This document shows positions 17,735 to 26,496 of a stretch of DNA of 64,000 nt, one piece after another; the first letter of the stretch is position 1, and every line of letters begins with the position of its first letter. The position numbers and the translations under genes are program-made. The notes under the pieces were generated by a model, which made no database searches, was not told the origin of the DNA, and saw only the letters and a program-made list of their open reading frames with translations. This DNA is from Cognataquiflexum gelatinilyticum (GTDB lineage Bacteria > Bacteroidota > Bacteroidia > Cytophagales > Cyclobacteriaceae): assembly GCF_024813435.1 (NCBI RefSeq), contig NZ_JANAEZ010000003.1:124001-188000 (forward strand). Direction: 5' to 3'.

Positions 17735-17846
17735 CTGTTGGATTTAGATCAGATAATGGAGGGACTCTAGAAGAAAATAATATCCCCTATTGAAATAGCA
17801 CCGTAAAAGTATTATTATTCGATTGAGATTGAAAAATAACTTCATC

Positions 17847-18290
17847 ATGACTCAGAAAAAAGCAATTTTGTCATTTATCGTTTTATTGATGGTCGGATTT
17901 GGGATCAATGTCCAAGCCCAATCTGCCGATGCCATTGTAGGCAAATGGTACAATACCGAAAAAGACGCCCAAGTAGAGATCTTCAAAGAAGGAAGCAAAT
18001 ATTCAGGCAAAATAGTTTGGCTAAAAGACCCAACCGAGAACGGCAAACCCAAAACAGACAAAAACAACACCGACCAGGCCAAGCGGACAAGGCCAATCAT
18101 GGGGATGAAGCTGCTAAGTAATTTCGAACACACAGGTGATACTTGGGAAAATGGGACCATTTATGATCCGAAAAACGGTAAAACTTATTCCTGCATCATC
18201 AAAAAGAAAAATGACAAGACGCTTGAGGTTCGTGGTTTTGTAGGCTTTTCAATGATCGGAAGGACAGTGGAGTGGACCAAGGCGGAATAG
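17847..18290 (+). CDS. DUF2147 domain secreted protein
   Basis: 147 aa from ATG 17847; an in-frame TTG at 17823 is less likely because the signal peptide begins MTQKKAILSFIVLLMVGFG. After cleavage near VQAQS the DUF2147 fold follows: VGKWYNTEKDAQVEIF, then YSGKIVWLKDP, GMKLLSNF and the ending VRGFVGFSMIGRTVEW. These are small periplasmic or surface lipocalin-like beta-barrels of unknown function. Monocistronic as far as can be seen. Confidence 0.85.
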   Translation: MTQKKAILSFIVLLMVGFGINVQAQSADAIVGKWYNTEKDAQVEIFKEGSKYSGKIVWLKDPTENGKPKTDKNNTDQAKRTRPIMGMKLLSNFEHTGDTWENGTIYDPKNGKTYSCIIKKKNDKTLEVRGFVGFSMIGRTVEWTKAE

Positions 18291-18384
18291 CGGTGAATTA
18301 TTCCTGATAGGTATATTTTGAGCCAATTAAAGTTTCGCCTTACTTAACCACTAACCGTCAATACATTCAATCCTTTACACATAC

Positions 18385-18948
18385 ATGAAACAGGTTGTTT
18401 TCATATTTATCGCGCTCTTTTTCTGTTTTACAAAAAACGGGCAAGCCCAAGAGCTAAGAGACGGCTATGTCGTTCTCGCCAAAAGAGATACAATCAATTG
18501 TAAAATTGTTTTTGGTGGGCCAAAAGGAACTGACAAAACCCAAATCTCGATAGTGACGAAGGAAGGGGAGGAGAAGATTTTTAAAACAAAAGACAAAAAG
18601 GTTTTTGCTTATGGTTTCAATCAGGTCGGTGTGCCGTTTGATTATTTGTTTGTAGATAGGGGAATAAAAGTCGAAACAGGATTTTACAAGTTGGTGGAAA
18701 AAGGAGACCCCTACAAGTTATACATCCAAAATATCAATTCGACCACCAAAGGCGTGACTGTCACGACTTCATATTATATATTGTTTGATGAAAATGGGGA
18801 TTCAATAGATTTTTTTGTCAGCGGAGTCAGTGGTTGGAAAAAGAAGTTGGAAGTTTTTTTTGAAAATGATCCTGAAGCATTGGAGAAGTTGGAGGATGTT
18901 TCCCGGCAGGATATTGTCAAATTCATAGAAAGCCTGAATGACAATTGA
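18385..18948 (+). CDS. Hypothetical secreted protein
   Basis: 187 aa. A signal peptide (about 1-21, ending GQA) is followed by a compact beta-rich domain starting LRDGYVVLAKRDTINCKIVFGGPKG and a helical charged C-terminus (DPEALEKLEDVSRQD). The opening, a statement about data or property with 'RDTINCKI', resembles many Bacteroidota secreted proteins of unknown role that begin with a short beta-strand repeat. I do not recognise a family. It follows the DUF2147 gene in the same orientation after 94 bases. Confidence 0.75.
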   Translation: MKQVVFIFIALFFCFTKNGQAQELRDGYVVLAKRDTINCKIVFGGPKGTDKTQISIVTKEGEEKIFKTKDKKVFAYGFNQVGVPFDYLFVDRGIKVETGFYKLVEKGDPYKLYIQNINSTTKGVTVTTSYYILFDENGDSIDFFVSGVSGWKKKLEVFFENDPEALEKLEDVSRQDIVKFIESLNDN

Positions 18949-19018
18949 ATTATTGAAAATCAAGTTCAAATTCATAGAAATCTGTCAGGGAAAGATCAGA
19001 TAAGTTTTTCCAAGTTTC

Positions 19019-19408
19019 TTAATCCCAAATCCCCACCGGCACTATCTCCAATACATTTCCAAATGGATCGTCGAAATAAAAACTTTTAAGGCCGTGGTTC
19101 CAATCCTGTTCGTGAGTGAGGGTGATTCCTTTTTCGAGTAGATTAGATTTGGCCTTCAGGTAATCTCTTTTACTTACCTCAAAAGCTAAATGCTGCTTTC
19201 CGTAAGCATAATGTGGAGGCAATGTCTTTTCAAATTTTGTTACCTCAGGCAGGAAACACAGCAACACAGAACTGCCGCAACGGAAAAAAATATGTCTGTC
19301 TGCCACTTTGGATATGATGGGCATTTCAAGGATTTGGCCGTAAAAATTTTCTGCCAGATCCAAGTCTGTGACGTACAGGCAGGTTTCCTTGATTTGGGTA
19401 TATTTCAT
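19019..19408 (-). CDS. VOC superfamily (glyoxalase/bleomycin resistance-like) protein
   Basis: 129 aa, the length of a single VOC protein with two beta-alpha-beta3 modules. Possible metal ligands are His in HLAFEVSKRDY near 73 and Glu in NVLEIVPVG near the end; a first-module Glu or His is seen in TCLYVTDLDLAENFY. The DPFGNVLEI ending is typical of the family. The substrate cannot be assigned. It is convergent with the upstream hypothetical gene. Confidence 0.87.
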   Translation of the reverse strand: MKYTQIKETCLYVTDLDLAENFYGQILEMPIISKVADRHIFFRCGSSVLLCFLPEVTKFEKTLPPHYAYGKQHLAFEVSKRDYLKAKSNLLEKGITLTHEQDWNHGLKSFYFDDPFGNVLEIVPVGIWD

Positions 19409-19581
19409 TACAGAAGCTACAAAAAAACAAATGCCGCAGAAAGATAAATGTGGAGGAGTGAACTATACTTTTTTAACCTTTCGGTTTTTTGGAATAAATG
19501 GTAAATGAAATTATCTAATTGGATTTGGACTACGCTGTTTTTTGATTTCAATATGCTATCTTGTTAGTTTAATCCAATCCT

Positions 19582-20721
19582 ATGAAATACCTGCATCCCA
19601 TTAATTACTTTCTTTTGTTTTTGCTCCTATTTTGGTCATGTTCAGCTCCAGAAAAGAAGGAAGCTAAAACTGAACTCGAGTTTGTGGTCACTGAAAAATT
19701 CAAAACTTTTCCATTGCCACCGGATATCGGGCATTTGGATTTGTATTTTCAGTCCATTGAGGACAAGTATTTTTTTCTATTCGATTACAAAACCAAGCAA
19801 CTTTTGACCTATTCCATCCCTGAAAACCGCCTGCTCAAAACCATCAAGTTTGAAGAAGAGGGTCCTGCCGGTGTCGGGAACAATATTGCAGGTCTTTTTA
19901 TCGAAAGCCCCGATGTGATTTACCTGACTGCGGGGATCAATACACTTTTCAAATTTGACGGTGACGGAAACTTGCTCCAAAAAACACCGATCAATGTAGA
20001 GGGATTGGAAGAAAATGGAATCAGTTTATTCTCTAATATCTTCACCTTGGCGAAGGACGGCTTTTACTTTCCTGCCTTTCCAATGGTATTTGCATGGACA
20101 TCGGTGACTCCTAAGGAATTGACTGAAATCCCTAACCTCATTAGGTATGATACCCTTAGTAAAACATTTACACCGGTAAGTTACTTTCCTGAGGAATTTG
20201 TGGGAGATAATCTCAACAAGTCAATCTTTCCTTTGCTGTCTTTGGGGCCTGACGACATGCCTGTGATCAACATGAATTTCAGGAATATTTACCGGTTAAA
20301 AGAGGGAGAAATTGTTCCATCGTTTGCAGGACATTCTGCTTTCCCTAACGATCCGCCGATATCCAAATCTCCCAATATGTTTGAGGACATGCCCGAGATT
20401 ATGAAAATCATAAACCATGTGGATATCTATACTGACCTTTTTTATTTCAAAAATCTGGAGCTGATGGTAAGGGTCGCAAAATTTGAGGATGTCCCTGAAA
20501 ACGTGTTTGAAACAGGTTCTTTTTTGGCTTCAAAGTGGGGATTGGTTTTTTTGGATAAGGAATTCAACAAAGTCGGGGAGATGGAATTGGAACCGAATAG
20601 GTATAATGGGCAATACATTTTTGAAGACGAGGAGGGGATTTGGATTTGTACAGACCATCCGGACAATCCTGCACTTTCTGAAGATTTTATAAGGTTTCAA
20701 TTGATAGAGATAAAAAAATAA
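19582..20721 (+). CDS. DUF4221 family lipoprotein, beta-propeller-like
   Basis: 379 aa. A lipoprotein signal peptide with the lipobox cysteine in LLFWSCSAPEKK. The body looks like a repeated beta-propeller: FPLPPDIGHLDLY, GVGNNIAGLFIESPDVIYLTA (given here in part as GLFIESPDVIYLTA), then further blades to IFEDEEGIWICTDHP. DUF4221 proteins are abundant in Cyclobacteriaceae, usually in several copies per genome; their function is unknown. The gene stands alone and shares a terminator with the convergent metX. Confidence 0.82.
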   Translation: MKYLHPINYFLLFLLLFWSCSAPEKKEAKTELEFVVTEKFKTFPLPPDIGHLDLYFQSIEDKYFFLFDYKTKQLLTYSIPENRLLKTIKFEEEGPAGVGNNIAGLFIESPDVIYLTAGINTLFKFDGDGNLLQKTPINVEGLEENGISLFSNIFTLAKDGFYFPAFPMVFAWTSVTPKELTEIPNLIRYDTLSKTFTPVSYFPEEFVGDNLNKSIFPLLSLGPDDMPVINMNFRNIYRLKEGEIVPSFAGHSAFPNDPPISKSPNMFEDMPEIMKIINHVDIYTDLFYFKNLELMVRVAKFEDVPENVFETGSFLASKWGLVFLDKEFNKVGEMELEPNRYNGQYIFEDEEGIWICTDHPDNPALSEDFIRFQLIEIKK

Positions 20722-20750
20722 GGGACCTGTTTTTGCAGAATCCCTTTTCA
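20722..20750. terminator. Bidirectional hairpin terminator
   Basis: AAGGGA-c-CTG and CAG-aa-TCCCTT arms around a T-rich loop, A-rich on the left and T-rich on the right, between the convergent DUF4221 and metX genes. Confidence 0.65.
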
Positions 20751-20770
20751 TTCAAAATCTATAAGTGCAA

Positions 20771-21826
20771 TTACCCATTATTCTCTAGGTAAAATCCCTT
20801 CAAAATATACTGCAACTGCCCATATTCGATTAGAAAAGCATCGTGGCCGTAGGGAGATTGGATTTCTCTGTACGTCCCTTTGGGAACATGCCGTGATATG
20901 AATTGGGATTCTTCTTTGAGGAACAATAAATCCCGGTCTACGCCGATTGCCAACACTTTGGAAGGAATTTGTTGGAGTACTTTTTCCGTTCCTCCGCGTC
21001 CGCGTCCTAAGTCATGACTGTCCATAGCTTTGCTCAGCACCCAATAGGAAAATGCGTTGAACCTATTCCCGAGTTTTTGGCCCTGATACCTGAGGTAGGA
21101 GGAAATGCGGAAGTTGTCAAGTTTTTCTTCAGTATCGCTTTGCTTAAGGGCAAAATCCTCAGGATGTCTGTAAGAAAGCATCGCAATGGCCCTTGCGGCT
21201 TCCATCCCTTTTTTGCCTGCATCTGCATGGTTTTCTCCCCAGGTACAATCGGACTCGATCGCCATTCTTTGGGTTTCATTGAAGCCTATGGTCCAGGGGG
21301 AAGTCTTCGCATTGGATGCAAGGATGATGGTGTTTTTGACCTGATGTTGAAGAAGGTAAGCCCACTCGATAGCTACCTGTCCACCTAGCGAACCTCCAAT
21401 GACCGTATTGATGGTATTGATTCCAAGATATTCTCTGAGATGGTCAAGCGATCTCGCCATATCTCTTGTGCTGAGGTTAGGGAAATCATAGTAGTAAGGT
21501 TTGCCTGTCAGGGGATTTTCTGAGAGGGGACTGCTCGAACCGTAGCAAGAACCCAGTAAGTTGGCGCAAACGATAAAATACTTGCTTGGGTCATAAAACT
21601 TATCTTCTCCGACCATCCCGTTCCACCATTCTTGGACTTTGGCATCTCCGGTGAGCGCATGGATGACCCAGATGACATTGTCTTTTGCTGTGGTCAGACG
21701 TCCTTGGGTGGTATAAGCCAGTTGGAATCCGGGAAGAGACTCTCCGGACTCCAGGTCAAATACGTCCTCATGCGTGTACGTTTCTTGCGCCATATCAATA
21801 ATCAGGTAGTTGCTTGCTACATTCAT
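20771..21826 (-). CDS. metX: Homoserine O-acetyltransferase
   Basis: 351 aa alpha/beta hydrolase. Family motifs: WVIHALTGDAKV near 52, the nucleophile in GGSLGGQVAIEW near 145, the acid in GVDRDLLF near 298 and the catalytic His in SPYGHDAFLIEY near 330. It acetylates homoserine with acetyl-CoA in methionine synthesis. A second possible start is 33 bases downstream (MAQETYT). It follows metY by 45 bases in the same transcript, behind the SAM riboswitch. Confidence 0.95.
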   Translation of the reverse strand: MNVASNYLIIDMAQETYTHEDVFDLESGESLPGFQLAYTTQGRLTTAKDNVIWVIHALTGDAKVQEWWNGMVGEDKFYDPSKYFIVCANLLGSCYGSSSPLSENPLTGKPYYYDFPNLSTRDMARSLDHLREYLGINTINTVIGGSLGGQVAIEWAYLLQHQVKNTIILASNAKTSPWTIGFNETQRMAIESDCTWGENHADAGKKGMEAARAIAMLSYRHPEDFALKQSDTEEKLDNFRISSYLRYQGQKLGNRFNAFSYWVLSKAMDSHDLGRGRGGTEKVLQQIPSKVLAIGVDRDLLFLKEESQFISRHVPKGTYREIQSPYGHDAFLIEYGQLQYILKGFYLENNG

Positions 21827-21871
21827 TACTTTACTATTGGAATTCTTCTCAGGCTACTTGGCCTGATATTT

Positions 21872-23170
21872 TTAACTGTTGAAAGCTTGTTCTAAATCGG
21901 CTTTGATATCTTCAATATGCTCAATACCCAACGAAATCCTCAAAAGGGTAGGAGTGACACCCGCAGCGGCTTGTTCTGATTCACTCAGCTGCTGATGGGT
22001 GGTCGCGGCAGGTTGGATGATCAATGTTTTGGCATCACCGACATTGGCAAGGTGGGAGATCAACTTGAGGTTGTTGATAAAGTTGGAGGTGCTTTCTTTA
22101 TCTCCTTTCAATTCAAAACTCAAAACCCCACCGAAGCCATTTCTCAGGTATTTCTTGGCAAGTTCATGGTAAGGAGAAGATTTCAAACCCGGATAATTCA
22201 CCTTTTGCACTTTAGGATGGGCCTCTAGCCATTGTGCAATGGCGAGTGCATTGTCTACTGTTCTTTGGACCCTAAGGGATAAAGTTTCCAATCCTTGAAT
22301 TAATAAAAAAGAGTTGAAAGGGCTCAAGGCCGGTCCAAAATCTCTCAACCCTTCAGTCCTTGCACGGATGATAAAGGCCATATTTGGAAGACCCAATGGG
22401 TTATTTTCTCCGAATACTTCCCAAAATTTCATCCCGTGATAACCTTCAGATGGTTCTGTGAATTGAGGATATTTTCCGTTGCCCCAATTGTAATTTCCCC
22501 CGTCGACAATAACTCCTCCGATGGAAGTACCATGTCCGCCGATCCATTTGGTGGCAGAGGCAGTGACGATATTGGCGCCATGCTTCAGAGGCTGAAACAA
22601 GTAGCCGCCGGCACCAAAGGTATTGTCCACAATGACAGGCAGGTCATGTTTTTTTGCCATGGCGGCAATAGCTTCAAAATCAGGAATGTTAAATTCAGGA
22701 TTACCGATAGTCTCCAGATAGATGGCTTTGGTCTTCTCATCAATCAGCTTTTCAAATTCCTTCGGGTCATTGCCTTTGGCAAATCGTGCTTCAATGCCGA
22801 TTCTTTTGAATGCTACCTTAAATTGATTGTAGGTACCTCCGTAAAGGAAAGAAGTTGAAACAAAGTTTTCTCCGGTCTGTAAGATGTTGTTCAAGGCTAA
22901 AAACTGTGCGGCCTGTCCGGATGCAGTAGCCAAGGCTGCCACCCCACCTTCCAAAGCAGCAATTCGTTGTTCGAAAACATCTGTAGTAGGATTCATGATC
23001 CTTGTATAAATGTTCCCGAATTCTTTTAAGGCAAAAAGGTTAGCCCCGTGTTCTGCGGAATTGAACACATAAGATGTAGTCTGGTAAATGGGTACAGCAC
23101 GGGAATTGGTGGTAGGATCTGGAACCTGTCCTGCGTGCAATTGCAAAGTTTCGAAACGATAATTTGACAT
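21872..23170 (-). CDS. metY: O-acetylhomoserine aminocarboxypropyltransferase / sulfhydrylase
   Basis: 432 aa PLP enzyme of the Cys/Met metabolism family. It begins YRFETLQLHAGQVPDPTTNSR. The PLP lysine lies in TASATKWIGGHGTSIGG near residue 208, and AALEGGVAALATASGQAA binds the phosphate. It forms homocysteine from O-acetylhomoserine and sulfide. First gene of metY-metX; its leader carries an S-box riboswitch at 23356-23460 and a promoter at 23493-23524. Confidence 0.95.
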   Translation of the reverse strand: MSNYRFETLQLHAGQVPDPTTNSRAVPIYQTTSYVFNSAEHGANLFALKEFGNIYTRIMNPTTDVFEQRIAALEGGVAALATASGQAAQFLALNNILQTGENFVSTSFLYGGTYNQFKVAFKRIGIEARFAKGNDPKEFEKLIDEKTKAIYLETIGNPEFNIPDFEAIAAMAKKHDLPVIVDNTFGAGGYLFQPLKHGANIVTASATKWIGGHGTSIGGVIVDGGNYNWGNGKYPQFTEPSEGYHGMKFWEVFGENNPLGLPNMAFIIRARTEGLRDFGPALSPFNSFLLIQGLETLSLRVQRTVDNALAIAQWLEAHPKVQKVNYPGLKSSPYHELAKKYLRNGFGGVLSFELKGDKESTSNFINNLKLISHLANVGDAKTLIIQPAATTHQQLSESEQAAAGVTPTLLRISLGIEHIEDIKADLEQAFNS

Positions 23171-23355
23171 GGTATCTCTGGTTTATGGTGTTATTAAAAA
23201 TTTTAGATTTTGAAAGGATTAAATTTAAACCTTTTGGTTTGGTAAAAGAAAAAAATTAGTTCCGAATACGGAAAGGTGCGCAAAATTTCACCCAAAACTG
23301 ATGGCGTGTATCTTAAAACGAAGGGATGTTTGAAAAGAAATTGATCCATAATGTT
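23171..23355. other. metY leader between riboswitch and start codon
   Basis: 185 bases of the metY 5' leader, AT-rich. It should contain the expression platform of the riboswitch. I do not see a classic strong terminator hairpin with a long U-run here, so control may act on translation or on a weaker hairpin. Confidence 0.4.
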
Positions 23356-23460
23356 AAGAATTTATATTTCCAGGAAATAAATTTTACCTGGCAGGATTTG
23401 GCACCTTGGATTTTCCTGGTTGCCAGAGGGTCACAGAGCCTGTCTCTTACCTCTTCTTTA
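23356..23460 (-). promoter_or_regulatory. SAM-I (S-box) riboswitch upstream of metY-metX
   Basis: On the minus strand the leader shows the conserved S-box core in order: AAGAAGAGG, CTCTGGCAACC, then AAGGTGCCAAATCCTGCC, followed by a P4-type hairpin CCAGG...CCTGG and a TTCTT that pairs with the 5' AAGAA as P1. It binds S-adenosylmethionine and should lower metYX expression when SAM is plentiful. The recognition rests on the read core and on its place before methionine genes; a covariance-model search of RF00162 was not possible. Confidence 0.85.
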
Positions 23461-23492
23461 TAAATCCCCACACAAAAAGTGAAAGGACAGTA

Positions 23493-23524
23493 CAAATTAA
23501 TACGCCTCTGATGTCAATTGCAAA
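23493..23524 (-). promoter_or_regulatory. Promoter of the metY-metX operon
   Basis: Minus-strand TTTG (23521-23524), a 20-base spacer and TTAATTTG (23493-23500), one mismatch to TAnnTTTG. Transcription would start near 23486, about 26 bases before the riboswitch, a consistent arrangement. Confidence 0.6.
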
Positions 23525-23548
23525 ATATCTTGAAGATTATTTTGCAAT
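23517..23548. promoter_or_regulatory. Long palindrome over the metY -33 element, candidate operator
   Basis: Perfect 11-base arms ATTGCAAAATA and TATTTTGCAAT around TCTTGAAGAT. It covers the -33 TTTG of the metY promoter. No gene ends here, so it is not a terminator; a DNA-binding regulator site is the likely role. Confidence 0.6.
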
Positions 23549-23763
23549 TAGTTTTTTTGGAAAAACTTCAAGCATTTTCATTTGCCCTAATTAAAATGGA
23601 ATTAATTACCGTTTCTCAAATTTTTTTTGATTCGGGATAGGGGTAATTCTTGGTTGGCTTGTCATAGATAAAAGGAAAGAATCTGAAAGCAGATTTTATC
23701 TAATAACAATGAAGCTGAATTGGGAAATAAACTAAATCAAACCAACAAATAAATTTAATTATC
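23549..23763. other. Divergent intergenic region before the DUF2807 gene
   Basis: No coding frame. It holds a hairpin at 23666-23701 with nested arms AGATAA/TTATCT and AATCTG/CAGATT, 62 bases before the DUF2807 start codon, probably in the 5' leader of that gene. The DUF2807 promoter could not be placed with confidence. Confidence 0.45.
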
Positions 23764-24720
23764 ATGAACACCATTAATTTAAAATCCAGATTATTAGTAA
23801 TCGTTTCGGGGTTTTTGGCCCTTATGAGTCTCAATTCCTGTTTGGATAATGAGCTTTCTATAGTTTCAGAAATCAACCAAGACTTCAGCAACATAACTTC
23901 TGTTGAGGTAGATGGGGCTTTTTTGGAAGTAGAATACCTAGGAGAAACCGGAAAGCAAGATGTTTCTTTAGACGCTTTGCTCAAGTCCAATTCAAACAAG
24001 AGATATGAAATAGTATTTGATGTCGTGGATGGAACCAAGCTTAAAATCGAAGTAAAATCAGGCAGCGGCATATCCGGAAATCTTAGAGCGGAAGGTTATA
24101 TCCGGCTGACCGGTCCAAAGGCAATGGTCCTTGATCTTGAAACCGGTTCAGGAAAAGTAAGTGCAAAAGATGTGGTCAGTACTGAAACCAAACTCCTTGT
24201 AGGCTCCGGTGAAATATATGCCAAGAATATCAGCTCGACACTTGTTACTATCAACTCCTCCTCAGGCAATGCCTATGGTGAGGATATCGCAGGTAAAGTT
24301 GAGGCTTTGGTATCTTCAGGAAACCTTGAATTGCTCAGGATAGATGGGGATGTGGAAGCTGAAGGCTCAAGCGGCCAAATCAAACTTTCAGAAATCAATG
24401 GAATAGCAAATGTTGCAATCAGCTCGGGAAAAATTCAACTGTCAAAAGTAAAGGCTTTAGGGAAAGCTACCTTGTCATCCGGTCAGTTGTTTGCTACTAG
24501 TACAGGATTGAGTGCGGAAACTTCTCTAAAAGCCTCTTCTGGAAATATCTATATTCAGACAATGAGCGATCTGAACAGCTTCAATTTCAACATCAGTTCA
24601 GGTTCTGGTTCTGTCAGGGTTGGTGATAGCCAATCATCGGGAAACCTTGTGATCAACAACGGTTCGGCCCTTACCATCAGAGGAGAAGTGAACTCCGGGA
24701 AAATTGAAATCGTGAATTAA
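23764..24720 (+). CDS. DUF2807 (GIN domain) lipoprotein
   Basis: 318 aa. Lipoprotein signal with the lipobox cysteine in LMSLNSC. The mature part is a right-handed beta-helix of the DUF2807 'head GIN' family: VDGAFLEVEYLG, GSGISGNLRAEGYIRL, GSGKVSAKD, then repeated SSG-containing turns (SSSGNAYG, SSGNLELL, SSGQIKLSE, SSGKIQLSK, SSGQLFATS, SSGNIYIQT). Such proteins are surface or periplasmic and often annotated as autotransporter adhesin-like without experimental proof. The stop overlaps the convergent YbjQ-family gene by four bases. Confidence 0.85.
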   Translation: MNTINLKSRLLVIVSGFLALMSLNSCLDNELSIVSEINQDFSNITSVEVDGAFLEVEYLGETGKQDVSLDALLKSNSNKRYEIVFDVVDGTKLKIEVKSGSGISGNLRAEGYIRLTGPKAMVLDLETGSGKVSAKDVVSTETKLLVGSGEIYAKNISSTLVTINSSSGNAYGEDIAGKVEALVSSGNLELLRIDGDVEAEGSSGQIKLSEINGIANVAISSGKIQLSKVKALGKATLSSGQLFATSTGLSAETSLKASSGNIYIQTMSDLNSFNFNISSGSGSVRVGDSQSSGNLVINNGSALTIRGEVNSGKIEIVN

Positions 24721-25040
24721 AATATTTTCTCGGTTTTGACAGCTGTACCTGCTGCGGTCACCATCAGCATTCCATCGCGGATCGTTTCATAATCCAGGTC
24801 AATACCAACAATTGCGGTTGCGCCAAAAGCCCTTGCCTGCATTTCCATTTCGGACATGGCAGTGGCTTTTGCCTCCCGCAAAACCTGCTCATAGGCACCT
24901 GAACGGCCACCCACAATATCTGTTATACTTGCAAAAAAATCTTTGAAAACATTGGCACCTATAATGGTTTCGCCTGAAACAATGCCGAGGTAAGCAGTAA
25001 TTTTATATCCCTCTAGACTTGGTGTAGTACTTACTATCAT
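24717..25040 (-). CDS. YbjQ/UPF0145 family protein
   Basis: 107 aa, the full family length. Family stretches: VSTTPSLEGYKI at the N-terminus, GIVSGETIIGANVFKDFFA, DIVGGRSGAYE and ARAFGATAIVGIDLDYE. These are homopentameric cytosolic proteins labelled heavy-metal-binding, with unproved function. Monocistronic. Its stop codon overlaps the stop of the plus-strand DUF2807 gene (shared bases TTAA). Confidence 0.9.
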   Translation of the reverse strand: MIVSTTPSLEGYKITAYLGIVSGETIIGANVFKDFFASITDIVGGRSGAYEQVLREAKATAMSEMEMQARAFGATAIVGIDLDYETIRDGMLMVTAAGTAVKTEKIF

Positions 25041-25120
25041 TTTTTTATGGTTTATGATTCAACATTCTTACGGATACCAAGACAATTGGATATCTCTATT
25101 TTCAGCAAGTTAACAAAAAA

Positions 25121-25153
25121 ATAAACCGCAGCTTTTCGGGCTGCGGTTTGATT
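25121..25153 (-). terminator. Rho-independent terminator of the amidohydrolase operon
   Basis: AAACCGCAGC and GCTGCGGTTT arms around TTTTCGG, with an A-run on the left that gives a U-run in the minus-strand transcript. Confidence 0.9.
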
Positions 25154-25163
25154 TTGGATCAAA

Positions 25164-26465
25164 TCAATTTTCTTTTAGTCCTGGTGATCGCTGTAAAAAC
25201 TCCTGATACAGCTTGATATGCCTGTTACTCATCGGTACCCTGTAACCGTCTATGAATACATGCCTGATTTGAGTTTTGGTTTCAAAAGGATCTCCCGTGG
25301 AAACAAACAGCGTGGCATCTTTTCCCTGTTCAATGGAACCCATTCGATCTGCAACGCCGAATACCTCGGCGGCATTGATCGTAACAGCTTTTAAAGCCTC
25401 TTCTTTGCCCATTCCATAAGCAGCCGCAAAACCTGCATTAAAAGGTAGGTTTCTTGTGTTTTCGGCATCATTGGACCGGATGACCACTTTCACACCTGCT
25501 TTGGCCATTTTGCCTGGATTGGTATAGGCTGCATCAAAACGGTCAGAATTCCTCGTCGGGATAGAAAGCATTGGACCTGTGATCACTGGGATTTTGGAGG
25601 CAGCGATTTTGTCGGCAACTCTCCAACCTTCAGCAACACCGGTCAATATGGCCTTTACGTTTTTAGACTGGATCCACTCTATTGCTAAAGTGATGTCAGA
25701 GGCAGCATTTACTTCGACAAGTAAAGGCAATTCTCCTGCAATAACTTTTGCCAATTGCTCCATTTCAGGATAGTAATCCAAAGTGGCATTGGCCTGCTTC
25801 AGCTGATGAAAAGTGACAGCCCTTTCCCAAATTTCATTGAGCGTTTTTTCAGCTTTTTCAGCATCTTTTTTGATGTCTTCATCACTCCTTCTATCCCAAG
25901 TACTGCGACGTGCAGAGGAAGGAAAATTCATGACAACACCTTTGAAGCCTGCATACATTTGATCAGCAGTATAGCCATTGAGGTTTATAAGGGCTGCCGT
26001 TCCCGGGAATATTCCTCCTGAAGGGACGGCCAATGTGGTGGTGACACCGCTTACCCTTGTCACCGGAATGGCTACAGAGTTTGGGTTTACTGCTACAATA
26101 GCCTGCATATTGGGTGTAACTTGACCAATTTCGGCATAATCCTGTGTTTCAGGCACAGAATTAACCTCAACCAATCCAAGCCTGCTTCCCCCGTCAAACA
26201 TTCCAGGATAGATATAATGTCCTGTGCAGTCTATGACTTCCGCATCTCCCGCCGGGATGTTTTTTCCGACGGCTTCTATTTTCCCATTGGCAATAAGGAC
26301 ACTTCCATTTTCAATATTCCCTTTCGTTACAGTGACAATGGTTGCGTTTTGCAGCAAAAATCTGCCGTTTCTAGGCTTGATAAACTCTCCGTCAAATTGG
26401 GCTTGTGCCAAAAATGGGAGAACCAATAAAGCGACTGTAAATATGATTTGATTTATCTTCTTCAT
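25164..26465 (-). CDS. Amidohydrolase-family protein lacking the HxH motif
   Basis: 433 aa from the ATG at 26465, where the signal peptide (MKKINQIIFTVALL...AQAQ) begins. It has the amidohydrolase beta-sandwich and TIM-barrel features (ATIVTVTKGNIENGSVLIANG, DRMGSIEQGKDATLFVSTGDP) but the metal-binding HxH after YPGMFDG is replaced by GSRLG. The second His pair and barrel Asp are also not obvious (VRSNDAENTRNLPF). It is probably a non-catalytic or altered paralogue. Third gene of a three-gene amidohydrolase operon; 31 bases from the upstream gene. Confidence 0.85.
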   Translation of the reverse strand: MKKINQIIFTVALLVLPFLAQAQFDGEFIKPRNGRFLLQNATIVTVTKGNIENGSVLIANGKIEAVGKNIPAGDAEVIDCTGHYIYPGMFDGGSRLGLVEVNSVPETQDYAEIGQVTPNMQAIVAVNPNSVAIPVTRVSGVTTTLAVPSGGIFPGTAALINLNGYTADQMYAGFKGVVMNFPSSARRSTWDRRSDEDIKKDAEKAEKTLNEIWERAVTFHQLKQANATLDYYPEMEQLAKVIAGELPLLVEVNAASDITLAIEWIQSKNVKAILTGVAEGWRVADKIAASKIPVITGPMLSIPTRNSDRFDAAYTNPGKMAKAGVKVVIRSNDAENTRNLPFNAGFAAAYGMGKEEALKAVTINAAEVFGVADRMGSIEQGKDATLFVSTGDPFETKTQIRHVFIDGYRVPMSNRHIKLYQEFLQRSPGLKEN

Positions 26466-26496
26466 CTTCAGTATGTTTTGATCTTCCATTTAGATT

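Noticed and set aside
21850..21868. Hairpin TCAGGC...GCCTGA between metY and metX
   Set aside because: On the transcribed strand no U-run follows, and metX must be read from metY; a terminator is unlikely.
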